From Arachis hypogaea (Eukaryota > Streptophyta > Magnoliopsida > Fabales > Fabaceae): a stretch of DNA of 64,000 nucleotides. Made by a program: the position numbers and the translations under genes. The notes under the pieces were generated by a model. It did not search any database, was not told the origin of the DNA, and worked only from the letters and a program-made list of their open reading frames with translations. Below are positions 9,346-20,131 of this stretch, piece after piece (positions within the stretch are counted from its first letter, which is position 1; each line of letters begins with the position of its first letter). The DNA lies in NCBI RefSeq assembly GCF_003086295.3, contig NC_092044.1:68329213-68393212 (forward strand), given 5' to 3'.

Positions 9346-12130
9346 AAGCACTAATTCAAGTGCTAAGGACACATAAGACAGCTCTTGGGTGGTCCATAAG
9401 TGATCTTAAGGGCATTAGCCCAGCAAGATGCATGCACAAGATCCTATTGGAAGATAATGCCAAGCCAGTGGTTCAACCACAGAGGCGGCTAAATCCAGCC
9501 ATGAAGGAGGTGGTGCAGAAAGAGGTCACTAAGTTACTAGAGGCTGGGATTATTTATCCTATTTCTGATAGCCCCTGGGTGAGCCCTGTCCAAGTTGTCC
9601 CCAAGAAGGGAGGCATGACAGTGGTTCATAATGAAAAAAATGAACTGGTTCCCACAAGAATAGTTACAGGATGGCGTATGTGTATTGACTACAGAAGGCT
9701 CAATACAGCCACCAGAAAGGATCATTTTCCTTTACCATTCATAGACCAGATGCTAGAGAGACTAGCAGGTCATGAATATTATTACTTTTTGGATGGCTAT
9801 TCAGGTTACAACCAAATTGCAGTAGATCCTTAGGACCAAGAGAAAATAGCATTTACATGTCCTTCTGGAGTATTTGCCTACAGAAGGATGCATTTTGGTT
9901 TGTGCAATGCACCTGCAACTTTTCAAAGGTGCATGCTCTCTATCTTCTCAGATATGGTAGAGAAATTTCTGGAAGTCTTCATGGATGACTTTTCAGTATT
10001 TGAAGACTCATTCAACTCCTGCCTTAACCATTTAGCACTTGTTCTGAAAAGATGCCAAGAGACCAACCTAGTTTTAAACTGGAAAAATGTCACTTCATGG
10101 TGACTGAGGGGATTGTCCTTGTGCATAAAATTTCAAGCAAGGGAATAGAGTTGGATCAAGCAAAGGTAGAGGTAATTGAAAAATTACCACCACCTGCCAA
10201 TGTTAAGGCAATCAGAAGCTTTCTGGGACATGCAGGATTCTACAGAAGGCTTATAAAGGATTTTTCAAAAATTGGAAAACCTCTAAGCAACCTGCTAGAT
10301 GCTGACACACCATTTGTGTTTGACACACAGTGTCTGCAGGCGTTTGAGACCCTGAAAGCCAAGCTGGTCACAGCACCAGTCATCTCTGCACCAGACTGGA
10401 CATTACCATTCGAACTAATGTGTGATGCCAGTGACCATGCCATTGGTGCAGTGTTGAGACAGAGGCATAACAAGCTTCTGCACGTCATTTATTATGCTAG
10501 CCGTGTTCTAAATTATGCACAGAAGAATTACACAACCACAGAAAAAGAATTACTTGCATTGGTTTATGCCATTGACAAGTTTAAATCCTACTTAGTAGGG
10601 TCAAAAGTGATTGTGTATACTGACCATGCTGCTCTTAAATACTTACTCACAAAGCAGGATTCAAAACCCAGGCTCATAAGGTGGGTATTGCTTCTGCAAG
10701 AGTTTGATATAGAAATAAGAGACAGAAAATGGACAGAGAACTAGGTAGCTAATCATCTGTCCCGAATTGAACCAGTAGCTGGGGCGTCCCTCCCTTCTAC
10801 TGAGATCTCTGAAACCTTTCCAGATGAGCAACTCTTTGCCATCCAGGAAGAACCATGGTTTGCAGATATTGCAAATTATAAAGCTGTGAGGTTCATACCA
10901 CAGGAGTACAGCAGGGTGCAAAGAAAAAAATTAATTTCAGATGCCAAGTACTACCTATGGGATGAGCCATATCTCTTTAAGAGATGTGCAGACGGAATAA
11001 TCCGCAGATGTGTACCTAGAGAGGAAGCACAAAGGATCTTGTGGCATTGCCATGGATCGCAGTATGGGGGACATTTCGGAGGTGAGCGAACAGCCACTAA
11101 GGTCCTCCAATGCGGATTCTACTGGCCTATTATCTATAGGGATGCCCGGGAGTTTGTGCGTAACTGTGACAGTTGCCAAAGAGCTGGTAACTTGCCTCAT
11201 GGTTACGCCATGCCTCAACAAGGGATCCTAGAGATTGAATTGTTTGATGTATGGGGAATTGACTTCATGGGTCCCTTCCCACCATCATACTCAAACACTT
11301 ATATTCTAGTGGCAGTAGACTATGTGTCTAAATGGGTAGAAGCAATTGCCACACCCAATAATGATACCAAGACCGTACTGAAATTCCTATAGAAACACAT
11401 CTTCAGCAGGTTTGGTGTTCCCAGAGTACAAATCAGTGATGGGGGCACTCATTTCTTCAATAAACAGCTGTACTCTGCTATGGTCTGATATGGAATTAGC
11501 CACAAAATAGCAACTCTGTATCACCCACAGACAAATGGGCAAGCTGAAGTCTCTAATCGAGAGCTAAAAAGAATCCTGGAATGCACTGTTATTGCCCGTA
11601 GAAAGGATTGGGCAAAGAGCTTGGATGATGCTCTGTGGACATACAGAACAGCCTTCAAGACTCCTATAGGAACCTCTCCATACCAGCTTGTGTATGGGAA
11701 GGCTTGTCATCTGCCCGTGGAATTGGAACATAAAGCCTACTGGGCAACTAGATTCCTAAACATGGATGCTAAGTTAGCTGGTGAAAAAAGATTGCTCCAG
11801 CTAAATGAGCTAGAGGAGTTCAGACTCAATACCTTTGAAAATGCAAAAATTTATAAGGAAAAGGCAAAGAAGTGGCATGACAAGAAGTTGTCATCTAGAG
11901 TCTTTGAGCCAGGACAAAAAGTTCTACTCTTCAACTCTAGGCTCAGACTATTCCCAGGAAAAAAATTCCGGTGGAGGGGTCTGTATGTGATTACAGGGGT
12001 CTCACCATATGGATATGTTAAGCTTCAGGATATTGATTCTGACAAAAAGTTCATTGTTAATGGACAGATGATCAAACATTATCTTGAAAGCAATTTTGAG
12101 CAAGAATGCTCAAAATTGAGGCTTGAATGA
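9346..12130 (+). pseudogene. pol: F-B pol: reverse transcriptase, RNase H, integrase (broken)
   Basis: RT begins around 9360; visible blocks are WRMCIDYRRLN, FLDGYSGYNQIAV, GLCNAPATFQRCM and catalytic FMDD at 9978-9989. RNase H shows [11 protein letters not shown] (~10420), TTTEKELLA and [11 protein letters not shown]. Integrase has a zinc-binding HHCC region ([11 protein letters not shown]...CDSCQ, ~11040-11180) and a DD-E core with [12 protein letters not shown] and [10 protein letters not shown]. Then comes the C-terminal region with [12 protein letters not shown]. Lesions: TAG at 9831, a 1-nt deletion near 10087, and stops at 10742, 11390 and 11486. The stop after LRLE (12130) fits the natural end, as in F-C. 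The integrase tail is followed by the 'cttgctgggaggcaaccca' motif. Confidence 0.93.
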
Positions 12131-12944
12131 ATCTCAGTAAAAGGTCCACCTAAAGACAATAAAAAAGCGCTTGCTGGGAGGCAACCCAGTCATTAGCAGG
12201 TTATCTGTTCTATTTAATAAAAGTTTGATACATATTTTCAAAGGGCAATCATCAAAATTGAAGGAATTCACAGAGTTATAGAAGGATTCAGTGCAAAAAG
12301 CAGAGAAAAGGAGCTTGCTGGCGAAAAAATGCCAGTAAAGGGTACTTTGGGCATTAAACGCCAGAATGGATACCATTCTGGGCATTTAACGCCAGTAAAG
12401 GTACCATTTTGGGCATTAAACGCCCGAATGGGCACCATTTTGAGCATTTAACGCCAGGTTGGCAGCATCCTGGGCGTTCAGCAAAACGCCCAATGATGAA
12501 AGGGTTTCTGGCATTTAACGCCAGCCAGGGGTACCTGGCTGGGCGTTAAACGCCCATAATGGCCAACATTTGGGCGTTAAACGCCAGAATGGATACCATT
12601 CTGGGCATTTAACACCAGATAGGTGGGGAACTGAGATTTTGCTTTCCACTTCAAATTTTTTAAACTTTCTTGTTTTGATCCATGATTTTCTGCATAAACA
12701 CATTTCAAACTTTCATCATTCACCTTCAAATCTTAAAAATTAAAATCATTTTTCAAATCTCTTTCAAATCCTTTCCAAATCTTCTTCAAAAAAACTCAAA
12801 TATCTCTCAATTTCTTTCCATATCTTCTCAAATCTCCTTCAAAATTTTCGAAATCTCTCCCCCCCTTATAAATATACGTTCGGCCATCCCCCTTTCCCCA
12901 CCATTCGAATTTGCTCTCCTCCCCTCTCTCCCCTTTCTTTTCTT
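12131..12944 (+). other. F-B post-pol spacer
   Basis: Contains the conserved 'GCTTGCTGGGAGGCAACCCA' motif (12168-12191), then a GGCGTTTAACGCC palindrome cluster (12328-12615), then a C/T-rich stretch (12700-12944). Apparent ORFs on both strands follow the repeat and the pyrimidine tract and have no recognisable domain. Confidence 0.7.
12328..12615. repeat. Post-pol palindrome cluster of F-B
   Basis: Around nine copies of forms such as GGGCATTAAACGCCAG, GGGCGTTAAACGCCC and GGCATTTAACGCCAG, spaced 20-45 bp apart with linkers like AATGGATACCATTCTG (itself partly self-complementary). Same motif as in the LTR U3 and the gag linker. Confidence 0.88.
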
Positions 12945-12962
12945 TTGCTTGAGTACAAGCAA
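12945..12962 (+). promoter_or_regulatory. AGGA-type hairpin before the F-B post-pol ORF (loop mutated)
   Basis: TTGCTTG-AGTA-CAAGCAA: a perfect 7-bp stem with a four-base loop (AGTA here; AGGA in F-C at 46448). It is followed by CCCTCTA. The downstream TAAGTTTGG of F-C has been lost in a deletion here. A second hairpin of this kind lies at 17059-17076. Confidence 0.65.
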
Positions 12963-12969
12963 CCCTCTA

Positions 12970-13833
12970 CTCAAATTTGTGGCTAATAGATAAGCAGAGA
13001 ATGACTGGAACTGCTTTTCATACCTACAGAACCATGGTCAGAGGGAGAATTATTTACTTCTATCTGGACAAAATAAGAGAGGTCTTCAAATTGCCTCAAC
13101 TGCAAGATGATCCTGAATCCTTTAATAGGAGAATGGTGAGAGCATATAAGGGTTGGATCAAGTTCTAGAGGACATGTGCCTCCCTGGAACTAAATGGACA
13201 ACCAATTCAAAAGGTATCCCAAACCAACTCAAGAGGGGAGATCTCAAACCAATTGCAAGAGGTTGGCTAGACTTCATTGGGCATTCCATATTGCCCACTA
13301 GCAACCGTTCTGAGGTCACTATCAATAGAGCAGTGATGATTCATTGCATTATGCTGGGAAAAGAAGTGGAGGTTCATCATCTGATTGCTTGTGAGATTTA
13401 CACAATTGCAAACAAGAATTCCACTGAAGCCAAACTGGCTTACCCAAGCTTAACCTCTCTGCTATGTAAAGATGCTGGGGTGAGGATGGGAGTAGATGAA
13501 TTCATCCCAATTGAACATCCAATCACCAAGAAGTCAATGGAAGGACAAATGCAAGATAATTCTATCAAAAGGAGGGCACAGGAGTTCCTCCCTGAACTCC
13601 CTGAAATTGACTATTGGACCCGCCTAGAAGCATCTGTTGTCAAGCTACAAGAAGCTATGGAACAAATTAAGGAAGAACAGCAGAATCAAAACTGCATGCT
13701 CAGCAAATTGCTGAAGGAACAAGAGAAGCAGGGGCGTGAGCTACAGGAGCTGAAGCGCCAGAAGCTCTCCCTTGAAGGGTCAAATACCCCACAAGTTGAG
13801 GGAGCATCCACTTCTCAAGATCAAGGTTGTTGA
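12970..13833 (+). pseudogene. F-B post-pol ORF (putative plant transposon protein type), N-terminally deleted
   Basis: Homologous to the F-C ORF at 46520-47653. The first ~100 codons (basic N-terminus and KEHSDHYYKI region) are missing and similarity starts around 12990. Recognisable stretches are DKIREVFKLPQLQDDPESFN, GIPNQLKRGDLKP, GWLDFIGHSILPTSNRSEVT and AVMIHCIMLGKEVEVHHLI. Near the C-terminus is a strong heptad-like, Glu/Gln/Lys-rich coiled coil (~13630-13775). A frameshift lies near 13155-13165. The stop is at 13831. Function unknown; no membrane segment seen. ATG codons exist only inside the remnant, so no genuine start remains. Confidence 0.8.
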
Positions 13834-14398
13834 GTCCTAACTCTGTGATAACCTCTATCATTAGGAGTCTATTTTAGAGTCATTTAAATTTTTGTTTTCT
13901 ATTACTATTAGTCTTATCTTATGTTTATCTTTGAGTCTTGTTCTTAATTCATGATTAATAAAATTTAATGTCTATGCCTTAAAGCTATGAATGTCCTATG
14001 AATCCATCACCTCTCTTATATGAAAAATGCTTTAATCACAAAAGAACAAGAAGTGCAGGATTTCGAATTCATCTCTGAAACTAGTTGAATTAGCTTGATG
14101 TGGTGATAATACATTTTGTTTTTTGAATGAATGTTTGATCAATGCATATGTCTTTTGAATTTGTTGATTAAAGAATGTTAAACTTGTTGGCTCTTGAAAG
14201 AATGATGGAAAAGGAGAAATGTTATTGAGGATCTGAAAAATCATCAAATTGATTCTTGAAGCAAGAAAAAGCAGTGAATTCAAACAAAAAAAAAGTGAAA
14301 AAAGAAAAAAAAGAGAGAGAGATAAAAAGTGATCCAAGGCAAAAAGAGTGTGCTTAAGAACCCTGGACACCTCTAATTGGGGACTCTAGCAAAGCTGG
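13834..14398 (+). other. F-B 3' region, part 1
   Basis: Untranslated sequence after the post-pol ORF, including an A-rich, GA-repeat tract (about 14285-14345). It aligns by eye with F-C 47654-48200 (shared wording such as 'gaaaaatcat...ttgattcttgaagcaagaaaaagcagtgaa'). No gene seen. It is interrupted at 14398 by the X solo LTR. Confidence 0.65.
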
Positions 14399-14714
14399 TG
14401 ATGCCAGGGCATTTTGGCCAGTTTCACTGACCTTTTCTTTACTGTTTTTAGGTAATTTCATGCATTTTCTTAGGAAATAAATTAGTTTTGGGCAGATATT
14501 CACTCAGACCTTGATTCAAGCAGACATTGTGCATTTTATATTATTTCATGGGGATTTTACATAATTTTAATGACAAAATTGTATATTGCATTACCCATGA
14601 CTTGGACTAGAACTTTGATGCACTCTATTGCTTGATTTCAAGACCAAAGGAAGCAAGGAATGGGAGGTAACTTGCAAAGTTAAAAAGTAATTGCCAAAAA
14701 TACTGTCAAAAGCC

Positions 14715-15605
14715 ATCAATGCGCATGTTAAAGAGTCACGTTAACTAAGTTAACGTGAACTCTAACGTAGAGAAGAGAAGTTGAGCCAACGTTAGTGACA
14801 CTTAACATTGTCACTAACGTTGGAAATAGCTCACAAATGGCCACGTTAGAAGCCACGTTAACCTAGTTAACGTGGCCTCTAACGTTATATGGGGAAGAGA
14901 AGCCAACATTAGTGACACTCAACATTGTCACTAACGTTGGCCTAAGGTGCAAAGAGCCACGTTAACTCTCACGTTAACTTGGTTAACGTGGGAGCTAACG
15001 AAAGAGAAGGAGAATTGTCGACAACGTTAGTGACACTCAACATTGTCACTAACGTTGGAGCAACCACACAACCCCCAAGAGCCACGTTAACTTCCACGTT
15101 AACGTGATTAACGTGGAAGCTAACGATGAGGAATGAAGAATGAGCCAACGTTAGTGACACTCAACATTGTCACTAATGTTGGGATGGCTAAGAATGGCCA
15201 CGTTAGAAGCCACGTTAACGTTAGTGACACTCAACATTGTCACTAACGTTCGAGTGTGCCCCTAGGTCTCACGTTAGAGTCCACGTTAACCTGGGTAACG
15301 TGGACTCTAACGTGAGACCTAGGGGCACACTCGAACGTTAGTGACAATGTTGAGTGTCACTAACGTTCTCGAAGGTTGGCAAAGGCCACGTTAGAAGCCA
15401 CGTTAACCTAGTTAACGTGAGCTTTAACGAAGCCAGAAGGGGCACACTTGAACGTTAGTGACAATGTTGAGTGTCACTAACGTTCTCGAAGGCTAACAAG
15501 GCAACGTTAAAAGCCACGTTAACCCAGTTAACGTTTGCTTTAACGTGAGGCAAAGGCGTGCATGGCAACGTTAGTGACAATGTTAATTGTCACTAACGTC
15601 CTCGA
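14715..15605. repeat. Alternating double-palindrome array in family X LTR
   Basis: Two palindrome types alternate for about 900 bp. Type A has a CCACGTTAAC-nnn-GTTAACGTGG core, often nested in a wider AGAAGCCACGTT...CTCTAACGT stem. Type B is AACGTTAGTGACA...TGTCACTAACGTT with a short CTCAACAT core. The spacing is about 110-130 bp per A+B pair, with about seven pairs. The array includes the 151-bp perfect palindrome at 15217-15367. RNA from it would fold into a chain of hairpins. Confidence 0.9.
15217..15367. repeat. 151-bp perfect palindrome (72-bp arms, 7-nt loop)
   Basis: The left arm 15217-15288 and right arm 15296-15367 are exact reverse complements. The loop is ACCTGGG. I checked the match base by base. 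It is formed from one type B unit, a non-repeat segment (CGAGTGTGCCCCTAGGTCTC) and half a type A unit, all mirrored. Confidence 0.95.
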
Positions 15606-15780
15606 ACTTGTATTTTCACTAAATATTAAACACCCCCAATCGTCTTGAGCTAAAGTCTCTGCCCACTTCACACTTTCTCTCTGCAAGTAAGCCAAGCCCA
15701 AATGAAGAAAGGAACTGCTTCAAACTCAAAGATCCAAAGGCCCAAGACTTGAAGAACTAACTAGAGGCTGAGAAGAGTAG

Positions 15781-15788
15781 TATATATA
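15781..15788 (+). promoter_or_regulatory. TATA-like element of family X LTR
   Basis: TATATATA followed by GGGGG, about 175 bp downstream of the palindrome array; the probable core promoter of this LTR. Confidence 0.5.
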
Positions 15789-16719
15789 GGGGGTAGTTTT
15801 GAAATAGAGAAGGGCTTTTTGGGGGAGCTAGGAGAGAACTACTCTCTGTATCTTTACTTTCTCTGCACTTCTAGTTTATGATGTATTCTCCATCTTTGAT
15901 TTTGATTTCTGGAGCTATGAACAACTAAACCCCTTTCATTGGGTTAAGGAGCTCTGTTGTAATTTGATGGATCAATACTAATTTTCTTGTTCTTCTTCTT
16001 TCTTCTCCTTTGATTTTACTTGAAAGCTTTCAATCTTCATCCAATTGGATAGTGATCTTGGAAAAGAAGCTATTCTAACATGGATCTCTTCGGATCCTTG
16101 TAAGAGGAATGAAGAGATTAGCTAGAAATGCTTTCTCATGCTGGACCAAATTGAGTGTGGATGGGTATGTGGCTATAACCCTCTAAACATTTGATTTGGG
16201 AAGTGCATGTGGTATAATCAGTGACCACACTTCATCGCTTTTCATGAGCAATTGACCAAGGAATTGGCTATTGATCAAGATTTGAGAGATTGAATTGCAA
16301 GGAATTGTGATTCAATCACTTAAGATTGCCAAGGAGATCAATGAGTGCATTGATTGAGGAAGAGATGAAAATGAAATTGATCCGGAGAATGCAACATCTC
16401 CTAAGCCCAATGAACTCCCCATTTCTGATCTTACCCATTCTCTTTATTTTCTGCAATTTACTTTTATGAGCAATTCCCCCATTCCCATTTACAATTCTGC
16501 TATTTACTTTCAGTCATTTACTTTCTTGCCATTTTAATTTCTGCAATTATCAACTCTATTCATGGATTCGCTCAACTAGAACACTCCTCTAATTAAAGTT
16601 GCTTGATCAATCAATCCCTGTGGGATTCGACCTCACTCTATTGTGAGTTTTTACTTGACGACAAATTTGGTACACTTGCCGAATGGGAATTTGTTGAGAG
16701 ACAAGTTTTACCCCGATCA

Positions 16720-17095
16720 GCTGAGTCACAATCTAAAAAGGTTCACCCAGTTATCTGTCTGTGGCATGTATGTATCCAGTGGTAATACTGGAAGACAGAG
16801 TGCTTTGGGCCACAGCCAAGACTCATATAGTAGCTATGTTCAAGAATCATCACACTTAACTAGGAGAATCAATAACACTATCTGAATTCTGAGTTCCTAT
16901 AGATGTCAATCATTCTAATCTTCAAAGGATAAAGTGAGATGCCAAAACTGTTCAGAAGCAAAAAGCTACTAGTCCCGCTCATCTAATTGGAGCTAAGTTT
17001 CATTGATATTTTGGAGTTTATAGTATGTTCTCTTCTTTTTATCCTAATTGATTTTCAGTTGCTTGGGGACAAGCAACAATTTAAGTTTGGTGTTG
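16720..17095 (+). other. F-B 3' region, part 2, with terminal hairpin and plus-strand priming tract
   Basis: Resumes F-B after the X LTR. No gene. Near its end is the hairpin TTGCTTG-GGGA-CAAGCAA (17059-17076), followed by CAATTTAAGTTTGGTGTTG directly abutting the 3' LTR. This is the position of the polypurine tract, but the sequence is G/T-rich rather than a classical purine run. ORFs at 16603-16885 straddle the LTR junction and are not real. Confidence 0.75.
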
Positions 17096-18617
17096 TGATG
17101 AGCGGATAATTTATACGCTTTTTGGCATTATTTTTAGTATGTTTTTAGTATGTTTTGGTTAGTTTTTAGTATGTTTTTATTAGTTTTTATTTAAAATTCA
17201 CTTTTCTGGGCTTTACTATGAGTTTGTGTGTTTTTCTGTGATTTCAGGTAATTTCTGGCTGAAATTGAGGGACCTAAGCAAAAATCTGATTCAGAGGCTG
17301 AAAAAGGACTACAGATGCTGTTAGATTCTGACCTCCCTGCACTCGAAGTGGATTTTCTGGAGCTACAGAAGCGCAATTGGCGCGTTCTCAATTGCGTTGG
17401 AAATTAGACATCCTGGGCTTTCCAGCAATGTATAATAGTTCATACGTTGCCGGAGATTTGATGGCCCAAACTGGCATTGCATATCAGCTTTAGAATTCCC
17501 GGCGTTTAACACCAGAACTGGCACAAAATTGGAGTTAAACGCCCAAACTGGCACAAAAGCTGGCGTTTAACTCCAGAAAAAGTCTCTACACATGAAAGCT
17601 TCAATGCTCAGCCCAAGCACACACCAAGTGGACCCCGGAAGTGGATTTTTACGTCATTTACTCATTTCTGTATATCCTAGGTTACTAGTTCACTATAAAT
17701 AGGATACTTTGACATTGTATCTGTACCTCATGACACATTACATGTTTCTTACTGTATCTTCTACGGCATGAGTCTCTAAACCCCATGGTTGGGGGTGAGG
17801 AGCTCTGCTGTGTCTTAATGGATTAATGCAATTACTACTGTTTTTCATTCAATCACGCTTGCTTCTATTCTAAGATATCACTTGTTCCTCAACTTGATGA
17901 ATGTGATGATCTGTGACACTCATCATCATTCTCACCTATGAACATGTGCCTGACAACCACCTCCGTTCTACTTTAGATTGAGTGAATATCTCTTGGATTC
18001 CTTAATCAGAATCTTCGTGGTATAAGCTAGAATTGATGGCGGCATTCAAGAGAATCCGGAAGGTCTAAATCTTGTCTGTGGTATTCTGAGTAGGATTCAA
18101 GGATTGAATGAATGTGATGAACTTCAAACTCCTGAGGGCTGGGCGTTAGTGACAGACGCAAAAGAATCACTGGATTCTATTCCAACCTGATTGAGAACCG
18201 ACAGATGATTAGCCGTGCTGTGACAGAGCGCGTTGAACATTTTCACTGATAGGATGAGAGGTAGCCATTGACAACGGTGAAACCCTACATACAGCTTGCC
18301 ATGGAAAGAGTCTTGCGTGCATGAAGAAGAAGACAGTAGGAAAGCAGAGATTCGGAAGACATAGCATCTCCAAAACCTCAACCTGTTCTCCATTACTGCA
18401 AAACAAGTATTTATTTCATGTTCTTCTACTTTTTACAATAAACCCTGAGAATTATTGATATCCTGACTAAGAGTTACAAGATAACCATAGCTTGCTTCAA
18501 GCCAACAATCTCCGTGGGATCGACCCTTACTCACGTAAGGTATTACTTAGACAACCCAGTGCACTTGCTGGTTAGTTGTGTGGAATTGCAAAAGTGTGAT
18601 TGCAATTTCGTGCACCA
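17096..18617 (+). repeat. 3' LTR of F-B
   Basis: 1522 bp, TGATGAGCGG...GTGCACCA, with TATAAATA at 17694-17701. One U3 palindrome copy is mutated (GGCGTTTAACACC). The GCAGC TSD and the G1 ORF follow immediately. Confidence 0.95.
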
Positions 18618-18706
18618 GCAGCCAAGGCAAACCAGACACTGGAGGCGATACTTCCAGCCCTCCCTTGCTCCTTACTGATGGCACGGAGGACCGTGCCAAG
18701 CCTTAA
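18618..18706 (+). pseudogene. G1 post-pol ORF, C-terminal end
   Basis: The same reading frame as 5184-5417 continues after one TSD copy (18618-18622) and ends at TAA 18704-18706. The final residues (...TDGTEDRAKP) are encoded across the first AGGA hairpin of G1. The frame continuity is the main proof that F-B inserted into this ORF. Confidence 0.85.
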
Positions 18707-18717
18707 GTGTGGGGAGG
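18680..18717 (+). promoter_or_regulatory. AGGA hairpin plus TTAAGTGTGGGGAGG tract, first copy in G1
   Basis: GGCACGG-AGGA-CCGTGCC (18680-18697), a perfect 7-bp stem. Five bases later comes TTAAGTGTGGGGAGG (18703-18717), a purine-rich tract resembling the one before the 3' LTR 1.45 kb downstream. The stem sequence differs from the other copies but pairing is kept. Confidence 0.75.
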
Positions 18718-20131
18718 TCAGCCCTTGACTTCTGGAGGTAAGTTCTCTCTCTTAACACCAACATTTGACTTTTCCTTTGTTAGATATGATAGATTACATG
18801 ATAATAACTGTTTGCATGTATGTTTTGCTTGGTTGAAGTAATAAGCTTCTCTTCAAGACCTTTTTTATAATGTTTCACTAATTTAAATTGCAAATTTGTG
18901 TTAAACTTGTTTGAGGATTGTACTCTGGAACATGAATTATAGCTAGGAACACACAACCTGCGAGATTTGAGATTAATTACATGGTTACACTATTTAACTA
19001 TAATATTTTATTCTTATGTGTTTTCTTCTCTATGATTGCAATCTATATTTTGTTCCATTCTATATGTCCATTGTTCAGTATATTCACATGCTTGCATATG
19101 ATTGAGGCCATCACTTTTTATAAGCCCACTCATCCTAAATAGCTTACCCTTTCAATCACCATTGTTAGCCACCTTGAGCCATTTAATCCCCTTCTGTTCT
19201 ATATTTTACCATAAAACGAAAAAATAATTAATTACCCCAAGTGAATCTTTAGTTAGCTTAAGTTAGAAATTGTATATCAATTAACTGTGGGAAACTGTGG
19301 GAACTTGGGTTGATGAAAGTATGTTGTGTTTTAGTGACCAAGGTATTGGGAATTTAGGTGCATACTCATATGAGACCAAAAAAATCAAAAACTCATGTGC
19401 ATTGATATGTTATGTTTGCTTTCATAAAAAAAATAATAAAAAAATAAATAAATAAATAAATAAATAAAAAATATATTTTCAAGTAATTAAGTAAATAAAT
19501 GAATAAGGGGTTTACCCCAATGTTAAGTTTAATAAAAGATCAATGCATATGTGATAAAAGTAAAGAAAAGTTGATGCATGAGTATGTGATGCAAAAGTGG
19601 GAATTTTGGGTAGCTAGGCATGATTTTGGAATTACATAGAGTGTATGTGTGTGTGTTAGGTGAGAGCTTCGGGTACTCAAAGATTTATATTATAACTTAC
19701 TTGACCATACATATATCCTCACCCTTACCTTAGCCCCATTACAACCTTGAAAAGACCTCAGGATGTTTGCATGAGTGTACTAAATTTTTGTTGATTGGTT
19801 AGATGAAGAACAATATTTTAGAAAGCATGACTAGAGAAGATGTGAGTGGATTAACCCTAGACACTTTGGAGAATTAGAGTGATATACACTACCAGTGAGG
19901 GTTCAATGCTTGATTCTACGTTCCCTGCTTTCATGGGCTATCTTCTTACAAGTTTACTTGTCTTTACTGTATGATTTGAATTAGTGGAATCTGATTTATA
20001 TTTGTCTCAGAGAACTTGTTTATTTTCAACCAAGTAGATAGAAACATCTTAGCATATAGTTGTATTCATATATAGGTTGCATTTCATGAGTCTTACTATC
20101 CCCTATTCATTCTTTTTGTCTCCTTGAGCTT
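18718..20131 (+). other. G1 3' region, no gene seen
   Basis: AT-rich sequence also found in G3 (30290-31703), the fragment 37346-37721 and G4 (51490-52586), so it is a conserved internal part of G-type elements. It contains a (TAAA)n tract at about 19438-19475. No ORF of note. Confidence 0.7.

Larger units (their letters stand above)
14399..16719 (+). mobile_element. Solo LTR of family X inserted in F-B
   Basis: Begins TGATGCCAGGGCATTTTGGC and ends CCCCGATCA. It is flanked by GCTGG (14394-14398) and GCTGA (16720-16724), a 5-bp TSD with one mismatch. 2321 bp. No internal coding region or second LTR is present, so it is a solo LTR. U3 is occupied by a large palindrome array (14715-15605), with a TATA-like TATATATA at 15781. 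Near its 3' end is the segment 'GGGATTCGACCTCACT', shared in form with other Athila-type LTR ends (compare 36482). Confidence 0.85.
5418..18617 (+). mobile_element. F-B: F-type (FIDEL-like) LTR retrotransposon, near full length
   Basis: Two 1522-bp LTRs (5418-6939 and 17096-18617) flank a PBS, leader, gag-protease, RT-RNase H-integrase, a palindrome-rich spacer, a post-pol ORF and a long 3' region. Flanks are GTAGC (5413-5417) and GCAGC (18618-18622), a 5-bp TSD with one mismatch. The G1 ORF continues in frame across the site after removing the element and one TSD copy. The total is 13.2 kb, or about 10.9 kb without the X solo LTR at 14399-16719. Numerous stops, frameshifts and deletions make it non-autonomous. 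F-type resemblance to the peanut FIDEL family is from memory. Confidence 0.93.

Noticed and set aside
14715..15605. Possible CRISPR array or MITE cluster
   Set aside because: The repeats are nested palindromes with variable spacing inside a plant LTR with its own TSD; there are no unique spacers, no cas genes and no separate terminal inverted repeats with TSDs.
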